Shown here one piece after another: positions 1 through 7,647 of a stretch of 64,000 nucleotides of DNA. A program made the translations under genes and the position numbers. Position 1 is the first letter of the stretch. Each line of letters opens with the position of its first letter. The notes under the pieces were generated by a model. The model saw nothing but the letters and a program-made list of their open reading frames with translations, was not told the DNA's origin and searched no databases. This DNA is from Acinetobacter calcoaceticus (lineage in GTDB: Bacteria; Pseudomonadota; Gammaproteobacteria; Pseudomonadales; Moraxellaceae), in the NCBI RefSeq assembly GCF_004345325.1, contig NZ_SLVJ01000020.1, forward strand, positions 1-64,000. The letters are read 5' to 3'.

Positions 1-3000
1 GTCAACAACGAAGGTGCTAAATACACAGGTCCGATCACAAATGGCGATCACATTACCAATAAAACCTATGTAGACGGTAAAGTGGGCGAAGTTGCGGATA
101 CCCCATTAACCTTCGCGGGTAATAACGGTACCCCAGTTCAGAAAAAATTGGGTGAAACATTAGATATCATCGGTGGATTAACGGACGGTAAATCGTCAAG
201 TGCTGAAAACATTCGTACAGTCACCAATGACAAAGGCCAATTAGAACTTCAATTGGCGAAAAACTTGACCGGTCTTGAGTCGGTTACTGTTGAAGATGCT
301 AATGGTAATAAAACCTATATCTCTCCTACAGGTACAAGCGTAAGAGATGTATTGGGTAACTCATCATCAATGGTTGCTGGTGGTACCGTTGTAGAGGATA
401 TCGCTGGTAATCGCACGACTATGAGTTCTGGTGTCGTTAACATCAAAGATGGTCATGGTACTACGATCGTTAAAGGTGATGGCTTAACCATCAATGATGG
501 ACCAGCATTCACCTCGTCTAAAGTTGATGTCGCTGGTAATAAAATCATCAATGTAGCAGCAGGCACCAACCTGACTGATGCAGTCAACGTGAGTCAGCTT
601 AAAGAAGCAGGCAATGAATTAACCGCGAAAGGCTTAAACTTTGCAGGGAACAGTGGTGAATTCCACCGTGACTTGGGTCAGAAAGTGACTATTAAAGGCG
701 AAGGTACTAAAGGCGATGACCAATACACCGGTCAAAGTGTGAAAACCATTGCTGATGCCGATGGCAACATCACAGTCATGCTCGACAACAACTTCAAGTC
801 TGAAACTGTGACCACCAACGAAATCACATTGGCTGGTAAAGACGGTATCAATGGTAAAGACGGCATCTCGCTTAAAGCAAGTGATGGTGCACCTGGTCTA
901 GATGGTAAGCCTGGCAACAGCCGTATCATTTATAAAAAACCAGATGGTTCAACTGAAGAAGTTGCAACACTTAACGATGGCTTGAAATTCAAGGGTAACC
1001 AAGGAAAAGCAATCGATAAGAAACTCAACCAACAGTTAGAAATCGTGGGTGGCTTGGCTGATGGTAAAACATCAAGTGCGGAAAACATTCGTACTGTAAC
1101 CAACGATAAAGGTCAGTTAGAAATTCAATTGGCGAAGAACTTGACAGGTCTTGAGTCTGCAAAAATTGGTGACGTGTTCATTAATGGCAAGACCAATACT
1201 ATTGAAGGTCTAAGCAATAAAGACTTCTCTGCCAAAGACTTTGCAACCAAAGGTCGTTCTGCAACTGAAGAACAATTGAAACTAGTCAAAGATGCTCAAC
1301 AAGAGACCGATGACTATGCAGTGAAGTACGACAAGAAAGATGGCAAAGTCAATCGTGACAGCGTGACTTTGGGTGGTACAACTGCGAATTCAACTCAAGC
1401 AACTGATGGTCGTATTACTACGACTGGTGGTACCAGCTTGAGCAACGTTGCAACTGCTGGTGATTACACTGATGTTAAAAATGCAAGCAACGGTGTAAAT
1501 GCAGGTGACTTGAACAATGCAGTGATTGATGTCACCAACAAAGGTTTGAGTTTCGCAGGTAATAGTGGTAGCCCAGTTCAGAAAAAACTCGGTGAAACTT
1601 TAGACATCGTGGGTGGCTTAGCTGATGGTAAAACATCAAGTGCGGAAAACATTCGTACTGTAACCAACGACGAAGGTCAGTTAGAAATTCAATTGGCGAA
1701 GAACTTGACTGGTCTTGAGTCTGCAAAAATTGGTGAGGTGTTCATTAATGGCAAGACCAATACCATTGAAGGTCTAAGCAATAAAGACTTCTCTGCCAAA
1801 GACTTTGCAACCAAAGGTCGTTCTGCAACTGAAGAACAATTGAAACTGGTCAAAGATGCTCAACAAGAGACCGATGACTATGCAGTGAAGTACGACAAGA
1901 AAGATGGCAAAGTCAATCGTGACAGCGTAACGCTTGGTGGTACTACGGCTGACTCGGTGATCAATGATGAGGGGAGTGATCTTATTACCACGACTGGTGG
2001 TACTAGCTTATCCAACCTCGCAAGTGCTGGTGACTACACCAAACTTGAAAATGCAAGTAAAGCTGTAAATGCCGGTGACTTGAACAATGCAGTAGTTAAT
2101 GTCACCGACAAAGGTATGAGCTTTGCAGCTAATACAGGTTCTGTGAAGAAGAAACTGGGTGAGACTTTAGACATCGTTGGTGGCATGGATTCGAAAGAAG
2201 AAACTGCTGCAAGCGCTGAAAACATCCGTACAGTCATGAATGACGAAGGTCAATTAGAAATTCAATTGGCGAAGAACTTGACCGGTCTTGAGTCTGCAAA
2301 AATTGGTGAGGTGTTCATTAATGGCAAGACAAATACCATTGAAGGTTTAAGCAATATCACTTTAGGTGGCGATGATTTTGCAACTAAAGGCCGCGCTGCG
2401 ACTGAGGAACAGCTGAATTATACTCAACAGAATTTGGCGAATATTTTTGGTGGCAATGCAGTTAATACTGGTGGAAATGTTACGTTTACCGATATTGGTA
2501 ATACCGGCGAAAAAACTATCCATGATGCGATCTCTTCGATCAATGACAAAGCCAACAATGCCAATCAAGGTTGGAATTTATCTGCAAATGGTGAAGGTAA
2601 AACTGCGGTGAAACCTGGTAGTACTGTTGACTTTACGGGCGATGGTAAAAACATCAACGTCAGCAAAGATGACAAAAATAATATCAAGGTGGAATTGGGC
2701 AAAGATATTGACCTCGGTAAAGATGGCAGCATCAAAGCCGGTGATACCACGATCAATAAAGATGGTATTAAAACGGGTGATACCACGATCAATGGTGATG
2801 GCTTAACCATCGCTGGTGGTCCAAGTGTGACCAAAGACGGTATTGATGCAGGTGGTAAGAAAATCACAGGTGTTGAAGACGGTACTATTGCTGCAGGCTC
2901 TAAAGATGCAGTCAATGGCGGTCAATTACATGACGCGATTGGCAAAGCAACAGCAGAAGCTAAAACTGAAGTGAAAGCGGGTAATAACATCACTGTGAAG

Positions 3001-3669
3001 AAAGACAAGGGTGCAAACGGTCAAGATGTTTATGAAGTTGCTACATCTGATGATGTGAAATTCAAAAATGTTGAGACAGATAACCTGAAAGTCGGTGACG
3101 TTAACATTGGCAAAGGTGGCATCAACGCCGGTGGCACTGTTATTAGCGGTGTTAAAGATGGTGCAGTGAATAAAGACTCTAAAGAAGCGGTGAATGGTTC
3201 GCAGTTAAATTCGTCGAATCAGAAGAACGCAGAGTTCTTTGGTGGTGGTACCAAGTATGAAAATGGTGAATGGACTGCACCAACATACAACGTCAATGGG
3301 GGTTCTTATCACAACGTTGGCGATGCGCTTGGTGCGTTGAACGAAGCGGACAAAAACTTAGGTGATCGTATTACCAACTTAGGTGATCGCGTCGATCAAG
3401 GTTTCTATCAAACCAATAAACGTATTGGTGATGTAGAGAAAGCCGCCAATGCGGGTATTGCAGCCGCGATGGCACTGGAAAGTGCGCCATTCGTAGCGGG
3501 TAAATATACCTATGCAGCGGGTGCCTCTTATCACGGTGGTGAACAAGCGATTGGTGTGACCTTGCGTAAAACTTCTGATAATGGCCGTTGGTCTATTACC
3601 GGTGGTGTTGCCGCGGCGACTGAAGGCGATGCAAGCTTCCGTATCGGTGTCAGTGGCGTTATTGACTAA
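1..3669 (+). CDS. trimeric autotransporter adhesin (YadA/Ata-like), 3' part
   Basis: The reading frame is open from the first base, so the gene begins outside the window; at least 1,222 residues are visible. The product is a surface adhesin of the type V secretion class: three chains form a stalk and one shared membrane barrel. The visible part is low-complexity passenger rich in Gly, Asn, Asp and Thr, with neck-like motifs such as AVNVSQL, GVNAGDLNNAV and AVNGSQLNSSN, and long repeats built around GQLEIQLAKNLTGLES. A short coiled coil (NLGDRITNLGDRVDQGF) leads into a typical YadA anchor over roughly the last 80 residues (GIAAAMALESAP, then beta-strand residues ending in GVSGVID). The final residue is Asp rather than the aromatic residue common in outer-membrane proteins. 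The next gene encodes a TpgA-like partner, which supports the call. The exact family member (Ata, AtaA or other) cannot be told without the 5' end. Confidence 0.93.
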   Translation, partial: VNNEGAKYTGPITNGDHITNKTYVDGKVGEVADTPLTFAGNNGTPVQKKLGETLDIIGGLTDGKSSSAENIRTVTNDKGQLELQLAKNLTGLESVTVEDANGNKTYISPTGTSVRDVLGNSSSMVAGGTVVEDIAGNRTTMSSGVVNIKDGHGTTIVKGDGLTINDGPAFTSSKVDVAGNKIINVAAGTNLTDAVNVSQLKEAGNELTAKGLNFAGNSGEFHRDLGQKVTIKGEGTKGDDQYTGQSVKTIADADGNITVMLDNNFKSETVTTNEITLAGKDGINGKDGISLKASDGAPGLDGKPGNSRIIYKKPDGSTEEVATLNDGLKFKGNQGKAIDKKLNQQLEIVGGLADGKTSSAENIRTVTNDKGQLEIQLAKNLTGLESAKIGDVFINGKTNTIEGLSNKDFSAKDFATKGRSATEEQLKLVKDAQQETDDYAVKYDKKDGKVNRDSVTLGGTTANSTQATDGRITTTGGTSLSNVATAGDYTDVKNASNGVNAGDLNNAVIDVTNKGLSFAGNSGSPVQKKLGETLDIVGGLADGKTSSAENIRTVTNDEGQLEIQLAKNLTGLESAKIGEVFINGKTNTIEGLSNKDFSAKDFATKGRSATEEQLKLVKDAQQETDDYAVKYDKKDGKVNRDSVTLGGTTADSVINDEGSDLITTTGGTSLSNLASAGDYTKLENASKAVNAGDLNNAVVNVTDKGMSFAANTGSVKKKLGETLDIVGGMDSKEETAASAENIRTVMNDEGQLEIQLAKNLTGLESAKIGEVFINGKTNTIEGLSNITLGGDDFATKGRAATEEQLNYTQQNLANIFGGNAVNTGGNVTFTDIGNTGEKTIHDAISSINDKANNANQGWNLSANGEGKTAVKPGSTVDFTGDGKNINVSKDDKNNIKVELGKDIDLGKDGSIKAGDTTINKDGIKTGDTTINGDGLTIAGGPSVTKDGIDAGGKKITGVEDGTIAAGSKDAVNGGQLHDAIGKATAEAKTEVKAGNNITVKKDKGANGQDVYEVATSDDVKFKNVETDNLKVGDVNIGKGGINAGGTVISGVKDGAVNKDSKEAVNGSQLNSSNQKNAEFFGGGTKYENGEWTAPTYNVNGGSYHNVGDALGALNEADKNLGDRITNLGDRVDQGFYQTNKRIGDVEKAANAGIAAAMALESAPFVAGKYTYAAGASYHGGEQAIGVTLRKTSDNGRWSITGGVAAATEGDASFRIGVSGVID
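1042..1364 (+). repeat. 323-bp repeat in adhesin gene, copy 1
   Basis: This segment is nearly identical to 1606-1928, with only a handful of substitutions seen by eye. It encodes a passenger unit running from IVGGLADGKTSSAENI through AKNLTGLES and TEEQLKLVKDAQQE to KVNRDSV. Shorter, more diverged versions of its first half lie at about 164-280 and 2170-2355. Such in-frame units let the stalk change length by recombination. Confidence 0.9.
1606..1928 (+). repeat. 323-bp repeat in adhesin gene, copy 2
   Basis: Second copy of the unit at 1042-1364, offset by exactly 564 bases (188 codons), so the frame is kept. The few differences include a Lys-to-Glu change (NDKGQ to NDEGQ) and Asp-to-Glu (IGDVF to IGEVF). 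Confidence 0.9.
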
Positions 3670-3694
3670 GTTGACTAAGCAGCGTTGCGTATGA

Positions 3695-3718
3695 GGGAGG
3701 GGCCTTCGGGTCCTTCTC
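3695..3718 (+). other. UUCG-tetraloop stem-loop between adhesin and tpgA
   Basis: Bases 3695-3704 and 3709-3718 form a GC-rich stem of about 10 pairs, three of them G-U, closed by a TTCG loop. No T-run follows, so it is not a standard intrinsic terminator. It sits between the adhesin stop and tpgA and may lower read-through or protect the upstream message; that role is inferred. Confidence 0.55.
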
Positions 3719-3727
3719 ACTTGCAAG

Positions 3728-3754
3728 CATTTTAGAGTAGCCATTTTAGAGTAG
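3728..3754 (+). repeat. 13-bp direct repeat before tpgA start
   Basis: CATTTTAGAGTAG occurs at 3728-3740 and again at 3742-3754, ending 6 bases before the tpgA ATG. The second copy supplies the only GAG-containing, Shine-Dalgarno-like sequence for the gene. Confidence 0.7.
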
Positions 3755-3760
3755 ATCATC

Positions 3761-4582
3761 ATGAAAAATATTTTAAAAACATTGTCGATCAGTGTGATTC
3801 TGGGGCTGTCTGCTGCAGCTTCTGCAGAAACAGTGGATATCGCAGTAGCAGAAGATGTGGTATTTCCAGAAATTTCAAAAAGTTATTTGAAACAAGTCCA
3901 TCGCTATGAATATGATGATGTGGCACGTTTAGCGGTTGGTTTAACCAAAGATCAATTGCGTCATCAATTGGGTAATCCGCAATTTAGCGAAGGCGTATTC
4001 TTTGTGAAAACATGGAACTACGTTTTGGATATTCGTATTCCAAATACCCAAGACTACAAGCGTTGCCAGTTAAGGGTAGATTTTGATAAAGATACCTTGT
4101 CTGAGCGTTTGTCATGGAAGGGTGAAGATTGTCAAAACTTCCTTTACCCTGAAACCAAATTGGTTGCAGCAGTACCAGCGGCACCGACTGAAATTTTTAA
4201 CCTCAGTGCAGATGCATTATTTAAGTTTGATGGGGCGACGTATTCTGATTTATTACCGCAAGGGAAAAGTGAGTTGAATACTTTGGTAAACGCGATTGGT
4301 TCGGGTTATGCCAACGTCAGTAAGATTCATTTGGTTGGCCATACGGATCGCTTAGGTTCTGATGCATACAACAATCAACTGTCATTACAACGTGCAGAAA
4401 CGGTACGTCGTTATTTAACTGAAAATGGTATTCCAGATCAAGTGATTAGTACTGCTGGTGCCGGTAAAAAACAGCCAGTCAGTGCGGGTTGTTACGATGT
4501 CAAAGCCGGTACAGCACAAAAGGCCTGTTTACAATCTGACCGTCGCGTTAGTGTAGAAATTACCGGTTTAAAAAAGCAATAA
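3761..4582 (+). CDS. tpgA: TpgA-like peptidoglycan-associated partner of the trimeric autotransporter
   Basis: The 273-residue protein starts with a clear signal peptide (cleavage likely after SAAASA, about residue 22). An N-terminal SmpA/OmlA (BamE-like) region follows, with the typical [14 protein letters not shown] motif at about residues 66-79. The C-terminal half is an OmpA-family peptidoglycan-binding domain: it has [15 protein letters not shown] and LSLQRAETV, whose Asp and Arg are the usual diaminopimelate-contacting residues. In Acinetobacter, TpgA has exactly this BamE-like plus OmpA-like layout, is encoded just downstream of the trimeric autotransporter, and tethers the adhesin to the cell wall. 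Same strand and a 91-bp gap suggest co-transcription with the adhesin. Identification rests on architecture plus context; a generic OmpA-like protein is the alternative. Confidence 0.88.
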   Translation: MKNILKTLSISVILGLSAAASAETVDIAVAEDVVFPEISKSYLKQVHRYEYDDVARLAVGLTKDQLRHQLGNPQFSEGVFFVKTWNYVLDIRIPNTQDYKRCQLRVDFDKDTLSERLSWKGEDCQNFLYPETKLVAAVPAAPTEIFNLSADALFKFDGATYSDLLPQGKSELNTLVNAIGSGYANVSKIHLVGHTDRLGSDAYNNQLSLQRAETVRRYLTENGIPDQVISTAGAGKKQPVSAGCYDVKAGTAQKACLQSDRRVSVEITGLKKQ

Positions 4583-4635
4583 GTCATTAAAACGCATTAA
4601 TAAGCAGATCCTGACTAAAAGGATCCCTTTTTAAT

Positions 4636-4668
4636 ACAGCCATGTAATATTGAATATTACATGGCTGT
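4636..4668. repeat. 33-bp perfect palindrome
   Basis: Arms 4636-4651 and 4653-4668 are perfect reverse complements (ACAGCCATGTAATATT and its complement) around a single G. In RNA this would be a stem of about 14 pairs with a 5-base loop. No T-run follows, so it is not an obvious terminator. A short stem with a T-tract just before it (AAAAGG-ATC-CCTTTTT, near 4616-4632) may end tpgA transcription. Confidence 0.85.
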
Positions 4669-4745
4669 TCAAGGACCATTCTAAAAAAGAAGGTTTTAAT
4701 CATATTAAATTTGTTCAGCGCAAAAATTTGATTAATAACATCTAT

Positions 4746-4781
4746 AAAGCTGTCTTACATTCGTGTGGGGCAGTTTTTTTG
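4746..4781 (+). terminator. probable intrinsic terminator
   Basis: An imperfect, G-U-rich stem (AAAGCTGTCTTACA against GTGGGGCAGTTTT) is followed directly by a run of seven T. It lies 160 bases after tpgA, with only the palindrome between, and could end the adhesin-tpgA transcript. Confidence 0.5.
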
Positions 4782-4782
4782 T

Positions 4783-4900
4783 GTATGGGTAGAATCTCGG
4801 CGTGAACTTTGGTCGAAGAGCAGACAATGGTCATTGACCGATGGGGTAGTAACAGCGGCTACAGGTGAAACGAGTATCCAGAGTAGGGATTTAGCCATTT
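4783..4900 (+). pseudogene. decayed remnant of a YadA-type anchor
   Basis: Translated in two frames, this stretch gives LGVNFGRRADNGH and, after a shift of frame, TDGVVTAATGETSIQSR. These line up with IGVTLRKTSDNGRW and ITGGVAAATEGDASFR at the end of the intact adhesin upstream. An in-frame stop precedes the first piece and a frameshift separates the two. The order and spacing match the last strands of the anchor. This suggests an old duplicate of the adhesin 3' end, or a second adhesin mostly deleted. The match was made by eye over about 30 residues, so it is suggestive, not proven. Confidence 0.45.
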
Positions 4901-5085
4901 ATCAGTCCTCAGAATGATAAAAGATGATCAGATATCATTAAGCTATTGTTAAGCCATACTATGTCTGTATTTTAGAGCTCAAAGGCTTAAAATTGCAGAA
5001 ATAAAAAATAAAGTGTTGGATTTCAGTTTTTTAGACACCGCATTTGGACGAAAATGCAGCGATTAGGAAATACCCTCTTGCAGAT

Positions 5086-5104
5086 GTAAATGGTTATTAC
5101 TATC
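5086..5104. promoter_or_regulatory. possible Fur box upstream of TonB-dependent receptor
   Basis: GTAAATGGTTATTACTATC agrees with the 19-bp Fur consensus GATAATGATWATCATTATC at about 14 positions. It lies about 125 bp upstream of a receptor of a family normally repressed by Fur-iron. The match is moderate and the distance is long. Confidence 0.3.
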
Positions 5105-5144
5105 ATCTATTTTTGGAATTCAATTCCTCACAAGCTATGTGGCA

Positions 5145-5188
5145 CATTCAAACCCAGTCTAGGAGATATCCTAGACTGGGTTTGAATG
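5145..5188. repeat. 44-bp perfect inverted repeat with GATA loop
   Basis: Arms 5145-5164 and 5169-5188 are perfect 20-base reverse complements (CATTCAAACCCAGTCTAGGA and its complement) around GATA. It ends 39 bases before the preferred receptor start, and an upstream in-frame ATG at 5186 lies inside the right arm. With no T-run it is not a normal terminator. It could be a transcript-processing or attenuation structure, a protein site or the footprint of a REP-like element. Confidence 0.85.
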
Positions 5189-5227
5189 ATTGCTATCGGC
5201 ATTTATTTACTTTCATCGAGTACGGTC

Positions 5228-7525
5228 ATGAAGACGACATACCATCCAAAAACAAGTCAAAATTTAGTGATTTCTGAACCTTCAGCTTTTTCTCTCTCTG
5301 CATTGACTCTATGTATTGGCACATTTATGTTGAGTGGTATGGCTCAAGCCAGTCCTATTGCCCAGCCAGTAGCGCAAGTACAGCAAGCTGTGCAGTTGCC
5401 AGTCATCAAAGTCACCGCGCAGCAAGAAGCAATCAATCAGCTCAAAATTGACCGTGAACAACTTGAGCGCAATGGTGCCAATGACATGGCAAGTATTGTC
5501 AAGTATTTGCCTTTGGTGTCAGCACCTGCAGCGGTGAGTGGTAGCGGTAATGCATGGGATGGTTCTGGGACCAGTGGTTATAATATTCGCGGTGTGGATG
5601 GTAATCGGGTCGGGATCGATATCGATGGTGTCGATCTTGCGTCAGGCGCACCTCGTCCAGATTCGTATAAAACCACGACCAGTGGTGTGGGGCGTGATTT
5701 TATCGATCCTGAAATGATGAGTCAGGTCGATATCACTTCAGGGACTACGGGAGCACACAGTGATGGTCTCGGTGGACGAGTTTCATTTAAAACCAAATCA
5801 CCCGATGATTATTTAAATACAGAACTAAATAAAAATAAAAACCTCTATGGTGAATATAAAGCCGGTTATAGCTCTGCCAATGATGCATGGTTAAATTCTG
5901 TGACGGCAGCAGTGGGTAATGAATCAGTCAAAGCCTTGGTTGCATATGCACATCGCCAAGGTAAAGAAACCAAGAGTGAGGGCAAATTAAAAGAAAACCC
6001 TGTGGATTGGAACTCTGATGCGATCCTGTCACGGGTGTTGTGGAATATCACCCCGCAACAGCAATTGGGTTTTACTTTTGATTATTATACCCGCGACACG
6101 GATCGTTTTATTGATGCAAATACATTGGGGGCTAAAAGCTATCCTAAAGGTGGTACCCAAGCTGAGGTTGCAGAGCGTACCCGTTATGCATTGGATTATA
6201 GTTTAGAGCAACAAACCATTGCTTTTGATGAACTCAAAGCACAAGCTTATTATCAAAATACCAGTAATGAAAACCGCTTTAATACCTTCTATATCGGGCG
6301 TGAAGGCGCATATAACCGAGAAATTAATAATGATTTCAAAAGTACAGTCTGGGGTTTAAAGCTCGATGCCAATAAAACCATCCAGAACCATGAGCTACGT
6401 TATGGTTTAGGGGGGAGTACCACGACAGATGATCGTCCTTGGGTAGAACACAATTTAAATAAAGGCAGCTCATTTACGCAAAACCGCATGGTTAAAGCGG
6501 ATACCGATAAGTATTTCGCCTATATCAGCGATCAAATGAGTTTTAATGTGCTGAATCGCAATTTAAAAGTGACACCTGGATTGAGATATGAATACCAGAA
6601 ACTCACACCTAAGAATAACAATGTCTATTCTGCTGCAGATAAACAGGCACAAATTAAACAAAATGATAGCGATTATTTTGCACCAAGTTTAAATCTGAGT
6701 TATCAACTTGGGCAAAATTATCTGAGTTATTTTAATTATAGTCGTGGGGTGCGTATTCCGAGTGCAGCGGAAATGATGGGGAGTTATGAACCAGGAAAGT
6801 ATTATTCTGTATTGGGCAACAGTAATCTGAAAAAAGAAAGCAGTGATGCATTTGAGTTGGGTTTTAAAACCACACCAATCAAAGGCTTAAGCATCGATAT
6901 CAATGGTTTCTATACCCAATATAAAGATTTTATTGATTATCGAGTGGCAGATCAAAAGGCCAGCAACGATGATTGGTTTACCTTGCAGTTGGATAATATC
7001 GCTGATGTGAATATATGGGGTGGAGAACTTGCAGCACGATTAGAACTGGGTGAATTCTTCGATCAATCCCAAGGCTATAGTGTGAATTTCACAGCAGGTA
7101 AGGCCAAAGCCAGTGGCCAAAAAAATGATGGCTCTAAAGCCGTCATCAATTCAGTACAACCTGAAAAAGCCAGTTTGGCATTCAATTATGATGCACCTGA
7201 TCAAGTCTATGGTCTGAGTCTTAAAGCCACTGCTGTTGGCAGTCGACAGGCGGGTGACGATGAACTCCGCGTTCCAGGTGGCCGACCAAATCAGCCCTAT
7301 AAGAATGTTGCAGGTTATGCCGTGGCAGACTTATCTGCATATTGGAATGTTAATAAATACACCACAGTCAATCTGGGTTTAAATAACATCTTTGATAAAA
7401 AATATGCTGATTATGCCAAAGTCGGTCTATTAACCAAATATGATGCAGTCGGCCAAGCCAACCTGATTGACCGTGCCATCGAACCAGGTCGTAATGTTGT
7501 GGCCAGTGTGCAGTTTAAATATTAA
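5228..7525 (+). CDS. TonB-dependent outer-membrane receptor, haem/haemoglobin-type
   Basis: The 765-residue protein has a long N-terminal signal region ending near SGMAQA (about residue 41), then a TonB-box-like LPVIKVTAQQ. A plug domain follows (NIRGVDGNRVGIDIDGV and DPEMMSQVDITSGTTGAHS), then a 22-strand-type barrel ending VVASVQFKY with a terminal aromatic residue. RIPSAAEM and GNSNLKKESSD correspond to the FRAP and NPNL boxes of haemoglobin/transferrin/lactoferrin receptors. The His usually found between those boxes in bacterial haem receptors is not seen. The ATG at 5228 is preferred because the in-frame ATG at 5186 lies in a perfect hairpin and would add 14 residues before the signal peptide. 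The gene stands alone, with a weak Fur-like site upstream. The exact ligand is not certain. Confidence 0.85.
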   Translation: MKTTYHPKTSQNLVISEPSAFSLSALTLCIGTFMLSGMAQASPIAQPVAQVQQAVQLPVIKVTAQQEAINQLKIDREQLERNGANDMASIVKYLPLVSAPAAVSGSGNAWDGSGTSGYNIRGVDGNRVGIDIDGVDLASGAPRPDSYKTTTSGVGRDFIDPEMMSQVDITSGTTGAHSDGLGGRVSFKTKSPDDYLNTELNKNKNLYGEYKAGYSSANDAWLNSVTAAVGNESVKALVAYAHRQGKETKSEGKLKENPVDWNSDAILSRVLWNITPQQQLGFTFDYYTRDTDRFIDANTLGAKSYPKGGTQAEVAERTRYALDYSLEQQTIAFDELKAQAYYQNTSNENRFNTFYIGREGAYNREINNDFKSTVWGLKLDANKTIQNHELRYGLGGSTTTDDRPWVEHNLNKGSSFTQNRMVKADTDKYFAYISDQMSFNVLNRNLKVTPGLRYEYQKLTPKNNNVYSAADKQAQIKQNDSDYFAPSLNLSYQLGQNYLSYFNYSRGVRIPSAAEMMGSYEPGKYYSVLGNSNLKKESSDAFELGFKTTPIKGLSIDINGFYTQYKDFIDYRVADQKASNDDWFTLQLDNIADVNIWGGELAARLELGEFFDQSQGYSVNFTAGKAKASGQKNDGSKAVINSVQPEKASLAFNYDAPDQVYGLSLKATAVGSRQAGDDELRVPGGRPNQPYKNVAGYAVADLSAYWNVNKYTTVNLGLNNIFDKKYADYAKVGLLTKYDAVGQANLIDRAIEPGRNVVASVQFKY

Positions 7526-7552
7526 TCGCACTCGCTTATTGTTTTAAATACC

Positions 7553-7587
7553 TCAAAAAAAACCCGCATCATGCGGGTTTTTTTTAA
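7553..7587. terminator. bidirectional intrinsic terminator
   Basis: AAAAACCCGCAT-C-ATGCGGGTTTTT forms a perfect stem with A-runs before and T-runs after, so it can serve both the receptor gene and the convergent permease gene. Confidence 0.9.
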
Positions 7588-7647
7588 CTTAATTTTGACT
7601 TATTTTTGACTTGCTTTTGACTTAAGTCTGAAGTGAAGTGGAGTGGA

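Noticed and set aside
1042..1928. Spaced repeats considered as a CRISPR array
   Set aside because: Units are long, in-frame coding repeats of an adhesin; no short repeats with unique spacers and no cas genes.
4583..5227. A tRNA, small RNA gene or intact insertion sequence in the large spacer
   Set aside because: No cloverleaf, transposase frame or target duplication was found; only hairpins and the anchor remnant could be supported.
5044..5277. 77-residue ORF upstream of the TonB receptor
   Set aside because: It crosses the 44-bp palindrome, overlaps the receptor start and has no ribosome site or family resemblance.
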